A stretch of DNA of 64,000 bases from Apis mellifera. Its lineage: Eukaryota; Arthropoda; Insecta; Hymenoptera; Apidae. The stretch spans positions 10,769,037-10,833,036 of the forward strand of contig NC_037639.1 in assembly GCF_003254395.2 (NCBI RefSeq), in the 5' to 3' direction. Position numbers and translations under genes: made by a program. The notes below the pieces were generated by a model that was not told the DNA's origin, searched no databases, and saw nothing but the letters and a program-made list of their open reading frames with translations. Positions 11,830-22,779 of this stretch are shown here, in pieces. The number at the start of each line of letters is the position of its first letter. Position 1 is the stretch's first letter.

Positions 11830-12623
11830 TTCACCGGCCCCCCGAGCCTTAGGGCCCGGCCGAGAGAGCAAGAGGGAAGAATCGTATATATACCCGTCTC
11901 GATCATCTCCATCCAACGTTCTTCCTTTTCTTTTCCCTCCTCCCTCGTCTCTCTTTCGCTCCGCGTCGCCATTTTTTTTTCTTTTAATTCTTTTCCATTT
12001 TTTTATTTCTCTCTCTCCCCTCCCCCTCCCCTCCCTCCTCCCTCGGCCGTTCGTCTCGCTCTTTCTGCTCTTCCCGATAGCGGCCGTCCGTTCGTCCCTT
12101 TCGTATCCTTTTCGTCTCTCCTTCCATACCCGGGGTCCCTCGCAGAGAGCACGCTCGCCTCTACCACCACCTCTCCCTCCGCTCTGTCCTCTGCTCTCCT
12201 TTTCCCCGCGTTAGTAGGAAAGCCAAGTGGTCCTTTTGCTCGATGCTGGCGCGCGCGGCCGGGAGGCATATAATTTTCTCGGTGTTTTTATTGCGGGGTA
12301 ACTTGTCTTCAGGTGAGCCGGTCGAGGTGGAGGTGGCAGAGGCCGCGAAGGTAGAGTACTACAGGCACAGCTAACGCGCAGTAGCTTTGCTCCCTCCCTC
12401 TTGGCCTCCCTCTCTCCGTCTCCTCCTCTTTACACTCCTCTCGCTTCCTTCGCCTCCTCGTCCGTTTCCCTCTCTCTTTCTGTATATACATATTTATCCC
12501 GCTTTCGCTCGCGATCCTATCTCTCTCTTTCTCTCTCTCGACTCGCTTTCTTCTCTCCTCTTCTCCCGCGCTTCGTTTCGTCTCCGTCCGTCTTTCTCCT
12601 TCTAGGCGCAAACATCACCACCT

Positions 12624-12647
12624 CTCCTCCTCCTCCTCCTCCTCCTT
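12624..12647. repeat. (TCC)n trinucleotide repeat
   Basis: About eight TCC units. They give poly-Pro or poly-Ser in spurious frames. Confidence 0.93.
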
Positions 12648-12701
12648 CTCCGTTTCTCCTTTCTTCCGAAGCGAGCGTACGGTCCCTCGAGCGTACGGCG
12701 G

Positions 12702-12722
12702 CAGCAGCAGCAGCAGCAGCAG
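12702..12722. repeat. (CAG)7 trinucleotide repeat
   Basis: Seven perfect CAG units followed by CGG CAA CGG CAG CAG CAT. In one frame this reads as a glutamine/arginine run that stays open downstream to 13019. CAG/CAA mixtures are common in insect coding exons, so a coding origin is possible, but the neighbouring residues form no recognisable domain and no ATG or splice structure supports it. Confidence 0.9.
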
Positions 12723-12963
12723 CGGCAACGGCAGCAGCATCCTTCGAAGCGCAAGGATTTTGACCCTTGTTTCGTGTTGCTTGCGTTTCGCCGTAACTTT
12801 ACTGACTTTGTTTTTCGCCTGCGGGACGCGCACGAGGAAGCAGGAGGGCGAGAGAAGGAGGGAGATAAGGTTGATAAACCGCGCGCGGGGCCGGCTCCGC
12901 GCGTCCTCCTTTCTTCTTCTTCTTCTCCCTCCCTCTCCCTCCCTCTCCGCCCTTGTGTCGTCC

Positions 12964-13003
12964 TCTTCTTCTTCTTCTTCTTCGTCTTCTTCGTCTTCTT
13001 CTT
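12964..13003. repeat. (TTC)n trinucleotide repeat
   Basis: TTC units with two GTC interruptions, all but two bases pyrimidine on the plus strand. Confidence 0.93.
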
Positions 13004-13613
13004 TCCGGAGCCGGACTAAGAACCGGCCGGTTACGAATTCGCGTATCTTCCCTTCTATTTCTGGCTACCCACGCTCCGGCCCGCCTCGAAAAGCTTCGTA
13101 GGTCGTGATCCGACACCATCCACTCTTTTGTCGTCCTTTCTTCCGTTTCCTATTTCCTATTATCATTTCCAATCTCTTTCTTTCTTTTTCCTTTGAAACA
13201 GTATTTTTTTCCTTTTTCCATTTTTTAATTACATCCAATACACGGATCGCTCTATTCGCTTCGAGGATCGCTCGTCCCTCTTCGCGGTCTCTCGCACCGA
13301 TACCGTTCGATTATCTCGGCCCGCATCGGCGTTCCATAATCGATGGCCGTTGCGATTAATAACGTACGGTAGCGCGGAAGCATAATTCGTTCCACGTTCG
13401 TCTCTTTCTCGATCCGGTAACGCGATTACGCGAATATTCAAACGCGTATTCTCGCATCTCGATTCCGTTTTCCCGATCAACAACCTCCTCGTCGTTGCAA
13501 CCTCGACTTGCCAACTTGTCATTCGCTCGTACGTGGATCGTTCCCTTTCCCTCTCGCGAATGCCTGCACACGCTCTAATCACGGGATCAAACTTCGAAAC
13601 CCTAAACCTATAC

Positions 13614-13648
13614 CGATTCCTACCAATTATCCGCTAGTGGTAGGAACG
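13614..13648. repeat. Hairpin with 9-bp perfect core
   Basis: TTCCTACCA (13617-13625) pairs with TGGTAGGAA (13638-13646) across a 12-nt loop. Skipping one A at 13616 adds two G:C pairs outside, giving 11 bp with one bulge. The sequence is not low-complexity. About four 9-bp hairpins are expected by chance in this window. Confidence 0.55.
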
Positions 13649-13776
13649 TAGAATATTCGAGGCGAGCCGTAGAATTCCCCGCTGCACGTCAGTCACGACA
13701 GCGACGTCTTAAACGTGCCGCGGCGGCCGTCTGCGTAATTAGGCGATCGAGCCGCGCACCTGTGCACTCCCATGAC

Positions 13777-13779
<3 letters not shown>

Positions 13780-13811
<32 letters not shown>
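13780..13811. repeat. (TC)16 microsatellite
   Basis: Perfect 32-base TC run. Its complement is a GAGAG array, a potential GAGA-factor platform. Confidence 0.97.
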
Positions 13812-13814
<3 letters not shown>

Positions 13815-15589
13815 CGCGCGCGGAACAATCGAAACGGTGGAGGGGAAAAAGGAAAAAAGGAAAAGAAAAAAGGGGGGAAAAAAATCTTCGGCTCGATTTG
13901 TCAATACAGGATCTCGACGGAGATTAGTCACGCGCGGCCGTAATACCTTGCGAACACGGGCCGCCTCGCCTCGGTATCCGTCGGGGATAGATTAGTCGAT
14001 CGAAATCCGCTCGTCTTCGACTCCTGTCCTCGGGGATCCGGGGCAAACGATGGCGAGAGTTACTCTCGTACACGGGATTGATACGAATGCGATACCGTCG
14101 AATTTTGGTCGAATTTGGATGAGAAAATATGGAATGGCCGATGACGTAGGTATTGCAAGTTTGTATTACAATTTTGAATACGATCGTGGAAGCGTCGATT
14201 GTACAAATGTAAATTGTACAATTTTGATACGCAGGGTTACAACATGAGAATTGAGAGTTTTATTCGAATTAGATATTTCGTAGAAGCGAATCAAATTAAG
14301 GATCGATGATGAGAGTTATAGGAGGATTCTTTGATGACTTTTTTAAAGAATTCGCCAGATACGATATTGCGGATCAAAGTGCATTTATGTAGAGAGTTAT
14401 TTCGTTCGCACGTGTCGCGACTCGAATCTCGAGCAGACTTCTAAAAACTGGGACACCATTGTATCATCCGAGCTCCTGTTGCACTTGTAGCTACTTAACC
14501 GCGGCGTGTTCAGACAATCCAGGCGAACTGTCTCGTGTTCCCACGAGCCCTCTCCTCGAGATCCTCTCGAAACTACTCGTGCCAGCCTCGATTAGCCTCT
14601 ATCCACGCGAACCATCATCCTCCCAACCATCGTCCAAAATAACGATTTTCCCATCGTCGAAACGAAATTCCCTCGTGCATCCATCCGAAAAGTGAATCAC
14701 AACGCTCTGCATTTCCTCCCGAGATCTTTAAAAAGTCTTTTTCGTGTCATTGTCGGGCGTTAATTAAGAAATATTCACGAGCTAAGGCATCTCTATATTT
14801 ATCCAAAAGAATAAATCATCGACAATATCGATAATTTTCTTTCAAAATCTTTAAAAGATTTCTCGTCGATTGTTGATCGATTAATTAAATCACGCATACA
14901 AAGGGATTCCAATTTGACGACCAAGACTCCGTCCAGACCTTCCTTTCCTCTGACGATCAAAATCGCGTTTCCTCCGATCGATAGCCAAGGTTCCAATCCC
15001 CTCAATGCCAAGCTCCTCAACGTTGAAGCTCCCGTTTCCCTCCGTGTCCATCTCCGTTCCAAGTCTCGAGCGTGGCCGGTAGCAGTGCCGAGTAACGCGT
15101 CTACTCGCGTAGCATATTATTAGCAAGCATCCCCGATCGACCCTGTAGGCTACCGTGCACAGCCATCCGTCTCCTTCCCACTCCCCTCCTTCCCCTCCTT
15201 CCCCCGAACGTCCACCAATGTTCCGAGGAGTCGAAGAAATAGATAAATAGATAAACGGACGGGCAGGTAGACTCGGATCGAAAGAGGCAGGAGGAGAGGG
15301 AAGGACAGGGAGGTGGACACGGGGAGTGGGAAGAGGGAAGCGTTTAACGCGTAGGTGCCACGAAGAGGCCGATTCCGGCCGTCCTGTGCACACGTGCAAC
15401 TGGAAGCACGGCTTCGGTTGCCGGGTTCAAGAGGCGGGAGGAGGGAGGGAGAGGCAGAGAGGTTTATTGTTGATCGCTAATTATCTTAGCCGGCAATTAC
15501 GTACAATTATCCGACACGCAGTGCGCGGTAGTGGCTGTGCGGCGTTTCGCGATATTGCGCGGCGTATACGCACGAACTTTTCTCTCGGC

Positions 15590-15607
15590 TGTACGTGTAC
15601 ACGTACA
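15590..15607. repeat. Perfect 18-bp palindrome
   Basis: Arm TGTACGTGT at 15590-15598 is followed directly by its exact reverse complement to 15607, with no spacer. It is alternating purine-pyrimidine throughout and continues into GT/GC alternation to about 15640, so it could form a cruciform or Z-DNA. By base-composition-free chance about 0.25 such palindromes would be expected in 64 kb. Confidence 0.8.
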
Positions 15608-15714
15608 TGCGTGTATATGCGTGTGTGTTGCGTGTGCTGCGCTGCCCGTGGAGAGCGCAGAGGGGAGGGGAGAGAGAGAAACCGGTGTACCCGACAGCGT
15701 GACGCCGACCGTAG

Positions 15715-15905
15715 ATGCTCCTTCTCCTTTTTTCTCGCCTCTCCCTCTTCCTTCGCCTTTCGTTCGGCTTCCCCGATCCTTCCCCTCCCTCCCTTTCCCC
15801 TCCATTCCCCATCCGCGCAAAGCGTGCCTCCTCGCCGTCTCTTTATCTCTCCTTCCCCTCCCGTCTCCCCGCTCCCTTTCTCTTCTCGTCTATCCAGAGA
15901 TCGCG
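15715..15905. repeat. Pyrimidine-rich tract
   Basis: CT-dominated plus strand, interrupted around 15765 and 15810-15830. It explains the long overlapping frames at 15326-16072, 15531-16010 and 15715-16101, which are Ser/Leu/Pro/Arg-rich and rejected as genes. Confidence 0.8.
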
Positions 15906-16610
15906 CGCTCGCATCACGGGATCATTCGCTGCGAGGTTGTGCAGCGGCCCGCTATCACGGCTCGATCTGCTCGCGGCCTTTATCTCGACGACGCTCTGCA
16001 CGCTCGGTAGCGAACGTAACTGTCGATCGAGAATCTTCGATCATCGAGAGATCCGTCGGAGTGACGGACTAAGAGAAAGGGAGGAAGGAAGATTTCGATA
16101 ATTCGTATATATATATATTTGTTGAAACAAAGAATAGATCAATCATCTCTTTCGCGAGCTTGTCGTTTATCATTATATCCGCGATAACGAGTTGTTGTTT
16201 GCGGCTTCATCGTTTATTTCCTCTCACGTAATACAGTTGATGTTGAGCGTTTCCAGATTTCTCTCAACGGAAGAGAAAGACGTTTCTCGACCCGGGTATC
16301 AATCATTTTTGTCATCCTCTACGACGACGACAGTCTAGAACGAGTCACGTACATCGCGAAGCATCAGTTCCTCTTTCTTCTTTCTTTCGCAAAAATCTTC
16401 CTTCTTCGCGACAACTTCGCATCAACGTTTTTCGCGGCCGATCCACGCTTCATCGATCCGCTCGATTAGCTTTCTTCGGCCGGAGGAATCATTATGATCG
16501 GCTGGGTTTCGTCGCGGCGGCGTGACGTATCGAGAGGCGCGTGACGACTCGGCGTAACGGTACCTCGCGACGAGCTTCCAACCTCGCGTCACGTATACGC
16601 GTCGCGCGTA

Positions 16611-16692
16611 CGCTCCTCGATTGTCTTTCCTTTCGAGGAGCGAGAGCCTCTTCCCTTCGCAGCGAGCGAAGGGCGCGAACTGGGATTCGCGC
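16611..16692. repeat. Three consecutive hairpins
   Basis: CGCTCCTCGA/TCGAGGAGCG (16611-16642, 10-bp perfect stem, 12-nt loop) is followed by CCCTTCGC/GCGAAGGG (16653-16673, 8 bp, 5-nt loop) and GCGCGAA/TTCGCGC (16673-16692, 7 bp, 6-nt loop). An A-run of about ten bases follows at 16695. Three stems within 82 bases, all from non-repetitive sequence, are denser than chance. Whether the region is transcribed is unknown. Confidence 0.55.
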
Positions 16693-17375
16693 GCAAAAAA
16701 AAAGGGATTTTGAATGTTTTTAGAAAAACATTGGTCGAAACGGATAAAAGAATCGAAAGGAAACGAAGTATCCTGCATTGCGTCGTTCGAGGCGACAACA
16801 TTCGAGTCGAACGAGGGGAGGAATCGAAGGGGAAGTTTGTCGTTATTTTCCTCGGTGGGAACCGTGCGCATCAACTGTCGAACTCGGGATGTTTCGTTTG
16901 ATTTATTAACGAGTTAACTCGCTTTAGTATTCGGAGCAGAGTTATCGAGTTACGATGCACGGTTGAGGAAGCGGACAATTACGTGACATAGGATACGACG
17001 TGATGAGTTTTCGTGATCGATCCGCTTCTTCGATTCGGTAATGTGTAAACGGGCTAATGGCGATCCCTTATATCTCTTATGCAAACGTTTCTTCTAACGT
17101 TTCGACTCTATTAAAAGTAAGAGTTGCGATAATGACATCTTGCCATCGAAAGGATTGTATTTAAAATTGATCGGGACGCAAACGAGAGATTATTTACAAT
17201 CACTCGTACAACTTCTACCTCGAGAGCATTCCTCTCGCGTAATTACAAAGATACAAATTTTTATCCTCGATCGAAAATATTAATGCAATCCGACTCCGGG
17301 CAAAAGATAGCATTCCACTTTGCATTATCATCCGGGGGAAGCTTAAAACATCGTATCCGATCGAAAAATTTTCCA

Positions 17376-17464
17376 CTCGAGTATTCTCTTAAGTACCATC
17401 GCGATCGAGCCATACTCTTAATACTCGTACGATAATGCGCACGGTTCGAATCCGTGGCTCGAGC
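17376..17464 (+). other. tRNA-like fragment (T-arm plus acceptor-like stem)
   Basis: CACGG-TTCGAAT-CCGTG at 17440-17456 is a perfect 5-bp stem with the consensus T-loop, and GGTTCGAATCC is a perfect Pol III B box. The next seven bases (17457-17463) can pair with CTCGAGT at 17376-17382 with one G:U, as an acceptor stem would. However there is no A box, no U8, no D-arm with GG, and no 5-bp anticodon stem with a 7-nt loop in between. It is most likely coincidence or a decayed tRNA relic, not a functional tRNA. Confidence 0.2.
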
Positions 17465-19592
17465 AACGTGGCGCGTCGCCTTCCCCCGATTCGTGTACCG
17501 CGGCATCCGACGATTCGGCATCATCAAGTTGGAACTTCTCGATGGCTTTACGAGGTTCATTATCCTAATGCAGTGGCCCGGTGGAAACAGGATTTCACGA
17601 TGCACCGAGGTGAACCGAGGGTCAACGATGCACGGGGATAATCCTCGATGCAATCCACTTTGGCTGCCCATCGCAGCCAGAGCTTCGGGACTTGGACAGT
17701 TTCGAGAAATAAAGTGCGTGCACGCGCGAACAAGGGAGCGAATTTCCATCCAAACTCTCTAATAAGATACTCGAACGCGAGCGTTTTCAGATGTCCAACC
17801 CTCGGAAATGCAAACTGACCGTTTCTGAATGTTTCCTTTTCGAATGTTCGCGCGATGTGGACTCGCGTTCTTTGTTCGTTATACGTTGCTCTCTTTTTCC
17901 TAAAGACGAGAGGAAACTTTTATAGAAATTTTCTGTAGGAGAATGGAAAGTAAACGGTGCGGAGGTGGTGGTCGAGAAGAAGAGTGGAAGAATGGATACG
18001 AGGAGGTGGATCGAAGAGGGTGGATGCTTTTGGAAAGCCCGATGATGCGTTCCTAGAGGAGTGGTTCGCCATTATGGTCACTGGCGGATGTTAAAAGGTG
18101 GTTTCGGCGGTTGAAAACGTTCCCCCTCCCGTGGAATATGGCCGAGCGAATTCCGCGCTCGGTGTATGACTTCCAGGGTAAACAGCGGAGAGAAGAAACA
18201 GACGGAGAAAAAGGGGGAGGTGCGAGGAAAGATATACAGAAAGAAACATGGACGTTTGTATAAACATCGTTTACGATCGCTAAAGGAAAGGAAAGGAAAG
18301 AAACGTGGGAAAGGGAAGCGAATATTCGAGAGGGTTCGATTTAATTTTACGCTAAAATTATAAACGTTCATTTGAATTTACATTCGTTATTATTCCGATT
18401 AGTTACTATTTATCCCCATTAATTTTTTAACTAACCTTATCGAAGGAGAGAAATTGTATTAAAAGATTCATATTTCTTTCGAAGAATGCAACGATAAAAT
18501 TTACGGGATATTCAAAAAAAAGAAAAGAAAAGAGGATCTAATTTTATTCTTGCATATGCGAATCGAATTCGAAAAGATGAAAAGATGCTCGCTGGAATTA
18601 CACGAATATCCTCTTTTCCTCCATCCCTGTCCATCAACGTATCCCGCGTGCAAGCAACAGTGCATCCCCCCATATGCGCACGTTTCATCGCGCACAAGCG
18701 TTACAAAGAAACGCAACGGAGAGGCGAAGTGGGATGAGCCGGCGCCACCGAGCTAATTACCGCCTCTGTTTTGTAACCTAAGCGGCTCAGGGCGTATACC
18801 TGTACGCACCGTATCCTCGACTTACCGTGCGTTCCCCATAACCGAAGGGCATAAGCGGCAGCCACGATCCGCGCCATTGTATTCCATCCTCCTCCTCCTC
18901 CAGCCTCTTCCTCCAGCCTCCAAGCTTTTCTACTCCGCGGATCGTGTTCGCAGGAAATCGCGAAATGGATCCCATTTCGCGCAACCCGAAGGGCACGGAA
19001 GTCGCCTCAAGTCTCAAGGTGGCGGAACATGGACGCCGAGTTTGCTTTTGGTCGTCGATTCTGTTGTTTCCAGACAGAAATCCTCCTCCTCTTCGCTTTC
19101 TCCCTGCAAGCAAGGGAATTTGAGCGGGGAATAGGAAACGCGTGGCCTACCCGTTTTGGAACGTTGCATTTCGTAGGGGATTTCGTTGCGGTTACACGGT
19201 TGTATCTCGAGTGGAAAGGATTTTTTATACAGGTATTATATGGATATATTGGAACGAACGATTGGGAATGCAGATACGATTGAATTCGCCACCGAGTCGA
19301 TTGCGAATAAAGCAAGTCTAACAGTAACAAGCACGACGAGATCAATTTTCCTCGGTTCATTACGGTGGAGAAAGGGGAGTATCGAGGAGCAATCGGTGGA
19401 AAGAGCGGAACGACGCAATATCTAAGGAAGGGAGGGGGGGAGAAAAAAAGGGAAAAGGGAAAGAAGGAAGTGTCCCCGATCTCTTGAACAGCTTCGCAGG
19501 TTCTAGAGGGTTAATTGTTACGAGTAATGTCGCGGTCGTTAGGTGATATTTTTTTCTCCTTATTGCGGGATCATAATTGAGGCTGCAGAAAA

Positions 19593-19628
19593 AGAGAAAA
19601 AGGAGAGAGAGAGAGAGAGAAGGAGAGA
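19593..19628. repeat. (GA)n purine microsatellite
   Basis: A-rich purines followed by about ten GA units on the plus strand. A G/A-rich stretch also lies at 19425-19475. Confidence 0.9.
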
Positions 19629-20104
19629 ATTCATTGTCGTTCTCGGCAGAGAGGAACACTCGAGGAATTCCCTCCTATCCCCTTCCTATTTCCTACTTCG
19701 AAAAAGAAAGGTCGAGCACCGGGAATCGATAGCGCGTTTTTCGCAACAAATTGGTGAAATTTCGCGTTTCCCTCTCTCTCTCTCTCCTTTCTTCTTTATT
19801 TCCCTTCGGTTCCGCGCACTTTCGCTCCGACTCGGATCGCCACTCGAACCTTCCTCGAGAGAAATAAAAATGAGGGAGGAGGGGAGGGATGGGCACGAGG
19901 GATAGGAACGATAGGGCGATGGAGCGTGCACACGATTCAAAAGGTCCGTGATTTTCGGCGCGATCTCGTATTTCGCGGTTCGCCCTGGTTAATGATCCAT
20001 GGCCCCAAGGACTCGGCTGAGTGTGGCTGAGGAGGTCCTTGTTCCTTCGAGGCCCGGGTCCTTCGAGTTCGCCTCGACTTAAACACTCGAGTGGTACACA
20101 ATAT
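19629..20104. other. GC-rich non-coding sequence with nested repeats
   Basis: No gene recognised. At 20006-20041, CAAGGAC and GTCCTTG form a 7-bp inverted repeat enclosing two direct copies of GGCTGAG (20015-20021, 20025-20031). Just after, TCCTTCGAG is repeated at 20043-20051 and 20059-20067. CpG is dense. The minus-strand frame 19693-20361 crosses this interval and is Arg/Lys/Glu-rich from purine repeats. Confidence 0.5.
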
Positions 20105-20135
20105 CGTCGTCGTCCTCGTCCTCGTCCTCGTCGTC

Positions 20136-20170
<35 letters not shown>

Positions 20171-20171
20171 G
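20105..20171. repeat. (GTC)n trinucleotide repeat
   Basis: About 67 bases of GTC with CTC interruptions in the first half and a perfect (GTC) run in the second. Confidence 0.95.
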
Positions 20172-20800
20172 GGGTCAACGACACCCCCGCGGCGCTTTCT
20201 TTTTTTCCCCTCTTCCGTTCCGTTTCTTTCTCTCCTCTCTCTTTCTCTCTTCCTCCTCTCCCCGCCGGCCCCACACTCTTCCTCTCGCGCTCCTTCTTCT
20301 TCTTACGGACGAGAGATTCCTCCCCGCGCGGCCGCGCGGTTTCGAGGGACCCTTTCTTCAATTAAAGCCGAAGGAATCGACGGAGAGATGATTGAACATT
20401 GTGCGCCACAATGCAGTAGCGTGTACATGCCCTCCCTCCCTGCCCTCCTCTCCGCCCTCCTCTCGCCGGGGATATGTAGTACATAGGAGCAACTGGACCA
20501 TGATTGACGACGTGATGTCTGCCCCTCCCTTTACCCTCTTCCCCTCTTCCTTCCTCCACCGCTCTTTTCTCCTCCTCCTCGCCGGTTCGAGAGGTAGTAA
20601 TCCTCCACGAGCTGAACATCGCGCCAGAGGCACACAATCCTCGAGCTTCCCTCTCCTCCCTCTCTCTCCCCCCCCTTCTTGTCCTTTGCTTTCTTCTTTC
20701 CCCCTCCCGTCTCCCGTTGTTAATCTCTCCCTCCTTCTCCGTCACTCGCAAACGGCCCATCCGCCCCCCTCCCCACCCTTTCCCGCACTATTTCGATCCG
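20172..20800. other. Pyrimidine-biased non-coding sequence
   Basis: Two CT-rich blocks (about 20190-20310 and 20425-20790) flank a short mixed segment near 20320-20420. The overlapping plus and minus frames here are low-complexity and rejected. No gene recognised. Confidence 0.55.
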
Positions 20801-21204
20801 CTACCTCTCCGTAATACCGGCTTTACTCGGATCCACGGTTCCGTTCGATGCCTCTCCAACAACTGCACGAAAGACGCGCTTCCTCCGGGATCCTCGAAAA
20901 CCGGAAAATGTCCCGTTCCCCGTGAATTATGCCAAGTCCGAGATTGGCCACAACCCTTCGATAATGTTTCTTTCGTTACATCATCGTCGTGTCAGGGTCA
21001 TAGCTTTATCGAAGCGTGCGATCGTCTTGGATACTCCTCCGCTCGAAAGTTTAAACTTTCGTAACTTTATTATTTACATAAACTTCTCTCGTTGCGAATC
21101 GTGAAAGATCGATCCTATTTTGTAGATTTTATTAATAGCGATTATTAAAATAATCGATGCTTTGGTATTTGTATGCGAATCGAATGGATGGATGAGAGAA
21201 AGAT

Positions 21205-21228
21205 GAATAAATAAATAAATAAATAAAT
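21205..21228. repeat. (AAAT)n tetranucleotide repeat
   Basis: About six AATA/AAAT units in an AT-rich setting. Confidence 0.93.
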
Positions 21229-22656
21229 TTTCATGATTGAGACAGATCGATTCCTATTTCCCTTCCCCTATTTTCGATCTATCAATTAATGGAGACGAGC
21301 GGGGGCCGAGCGGGGTCAATTCAGGAATAAAAGCAGCGCGGTCGCGTGGAATGAAATCGCAAGCGTGAAGGCTATTCCTTAGGACGAAGTTGAGATGAAG
21401 GTAGGAACGTGGCCGAGCCGGGTCAACCAACTCAAACGTATGGTCGGGGCTTGCCGCCCCTCCTTCCTCCTCCTTCCCTGCTTGCACGTCGTGTGTGCCC
21501 TCTCCAATGTCCTCCCACCCTCTCCCAACCCGAGATCGCCGGACTCGTGCCATCGAGGTGCTCGTGTCGCGAGGTTATGCGCCTTCGTTTTTGTTTCACC
21601 AGTCACGTGATCCTTTCTTTCTTATTCTTTTTTTTCCCCTTTCCTTTTTTTTTTTTTTTGCTTCAGAAAAATCACGCTCGATCCCGATTTTGCTTTGTTT
21701 CGATCGTTATCGCGATTCGATTTTATTTAATTCTTCCATTTTTATCCGTTCAATCTCCGTTCGTTGACTCGGCAATAATTCCTCGAGATGTCATCGACTT
21801 TTAACGGGAAGAGAATTGGAGTTTCGAATATTCTTAATCTCTCTTCGAACGGAAATAAATATCTTAACAATCGATAGTGAAAAATTAAAATCTCGCGAAA
21901 GATCGATCGAATCACGCTGTATCGTCTCGTTGAACTTTCTACGTTCGTCGATCTCGCCCGCGAGGTCGAAGACTTTCTTAAAAGCGCGCACTGCGCACAG
22001 CCCTTGAACCAGATACTGTCTCCGATGCACCGTTATCTTGGCTCATTTCAGCCTTCCCTGCTGTTTCGTTTAAACGACTATCGCGTTCGAACGACTATTT
22101 TTAAGCAGCGCTGCTCTCTCTCTCTATCATCGATCTCGGAAGGGATTTCAACGAGCCCTCGAACCGCACTTCGTAATCTTCCCCATTTCCAATGAACGCG
22201 TTCTCACGCTGATTCGTGACCGTCCCTTCCTTCTCAACTCTTTCGCGGCCATCTTCTTCTTCTTTTTTTTCGACTGACTGCATTTGAAAATTGCGACCAC
22301 TCACGAGCGGCTCGATATTAAACGTTAAGTTTCGAATCAAAGGGGATTGATCGTAATTATCGCAACAATATATATCTGAAAAGAAATATTAATCCTTCCA
22401 TTTGTTTACCACTCGTCAAATCATTTCTTTAGAATAACATTTCTATTGTACAACTTGGCTACTTGCGTCGATAAACAAACGTTCCGTACGCATTGCAAGT
22501 AAGCGAAATAATTCCGTTCGAACGGGCGAGGAGGAAATTAAAACGATCCGCACGATGGTTAAATAAACATTGGTCGGAGATACGAGTAAGCGGTCGAAAG
22601 GGTTGAAAACACGGATTGTTAATAAGACGGATCGTTAAAGGAATAAAAGTCACGAT

Positions 22657-22667
22657 GATGAGTCATC
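22657..22667. promoter_or_regulatory. Extended AP-1-type palindrome
   Basis: GATGAGTCATC is an 11-bp palindrome centred on TGAGTCA, the consensus site for Jun/Fos-type bZIP dimers. It lies about 180 bp upstream of the TATA-like element at 22840. The motif match is exact; function is inference. Confidence 0.4.
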
Positions 22668-22779
22668 GCAACGCCACGAACGATCCCTCGCCGAGATCGT
22701 CACCGAGGTTGTGTTTAATAAATACATATACGTTCGAATTGTGAGATTAATTGCGGCTCATTAGGCAGACCGCGCGAGA

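Larger units (their letters stand above)
11830..13210 (+). promoter_or_regulatory. Long pyrimidine-rich block, possible promoter/5' leader
   Basis: For almost 1.4 kb the plus strand is dominated by C and T, broken near 12240-12370 and 12660-12900. Inside it I see a TATATATA stretch at about 11885-11892, a TCGCCATTTT word at 11966-11975 (Pho/YY1 core GCCAT), a donor-like CAGGTGAG at about 12315, (TCC)n at 12624-12647, (CAG)7 at 12702-12722 and (TTC)n at 12964-13003. Such blocks occur near promoters and in 5' UTRs of insect genes, but no ATG-started, non-repetitive frame follows. The promoter reading is inference with low confidence; the strand bias is directly visible. Confidence 0.25.
13211..15714. 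other. Unique non-coding sequence
   Basis: No gene recognised. Holds a bulged 11-bp hairpin at 13614-13648 (separate entry), a (TC)16 run, a purine block at 13835-13885, and paired TTGTACAA palindromes at 14199-14206 and 14214-14221. The words caattttgaatacg (14170) and caattttgatacg (14220) form an imperfect direct repeat there. From about 14230 to 14400 and 14760 to 14890 it is AT-rich and featureless. An 18-bp palindrome at 15590-15607 is listed separately. Confidence 0.55.
15906..19592. other. Unique non-coding sequence
   Basis: No gene recognised. Contains three consecutive hairpins at 16611-16692 and a tRNA T-arm-like hairpin at 17440-17456 (both separate entries), and (GGAAA)n at 18281-18302. 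The minus-strand frame 17261-17749 (162 codons) has no recognisable domain. 16100-16260, 17100-17280 and 18360-18540 are AT-leaning and featureless. A purine tract begins at about 19430. Confidence 0.55.

Noticed and set aside
12401..13019. CAG-repeat frames encoding poly-Ala or poly-Gln
   Set aside because: The plus frames start on TTG or GTG and consist almost wholly of Ser, Pro, Leu, Phe and Ala from repeats; kept only as a repeat and a possible leader region.
15326..16072. 248-codon plus-strand frame
   Set aside because: It runs through a CpG-rich segment and a pyrimidine tract, overlaps equally open frames on both strands, and its Arg/Ser/Pro-rich product is what such sequence yields by chance.
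17376..17464. Functional tRNA gene
   Set aside because: A box, U8, D-arm and a proper anticodon arm are absent despite the perfect T-arm; listed only as a tRNA-like fragment.
17261..17749. 162-codon minus-strand frame in unique sequence
   Set aside because: Not low-complexity, but no motif, no conserved Cys/His or Gly pattern and no splice context; single-exon chance frame is the simplest reading.
19693..20361. 222-codon minus-strand frame
   Set aside because: Arg/Lys/Glu/Gly repeats derive from the complement of the GTC and CT tracts; no domain.
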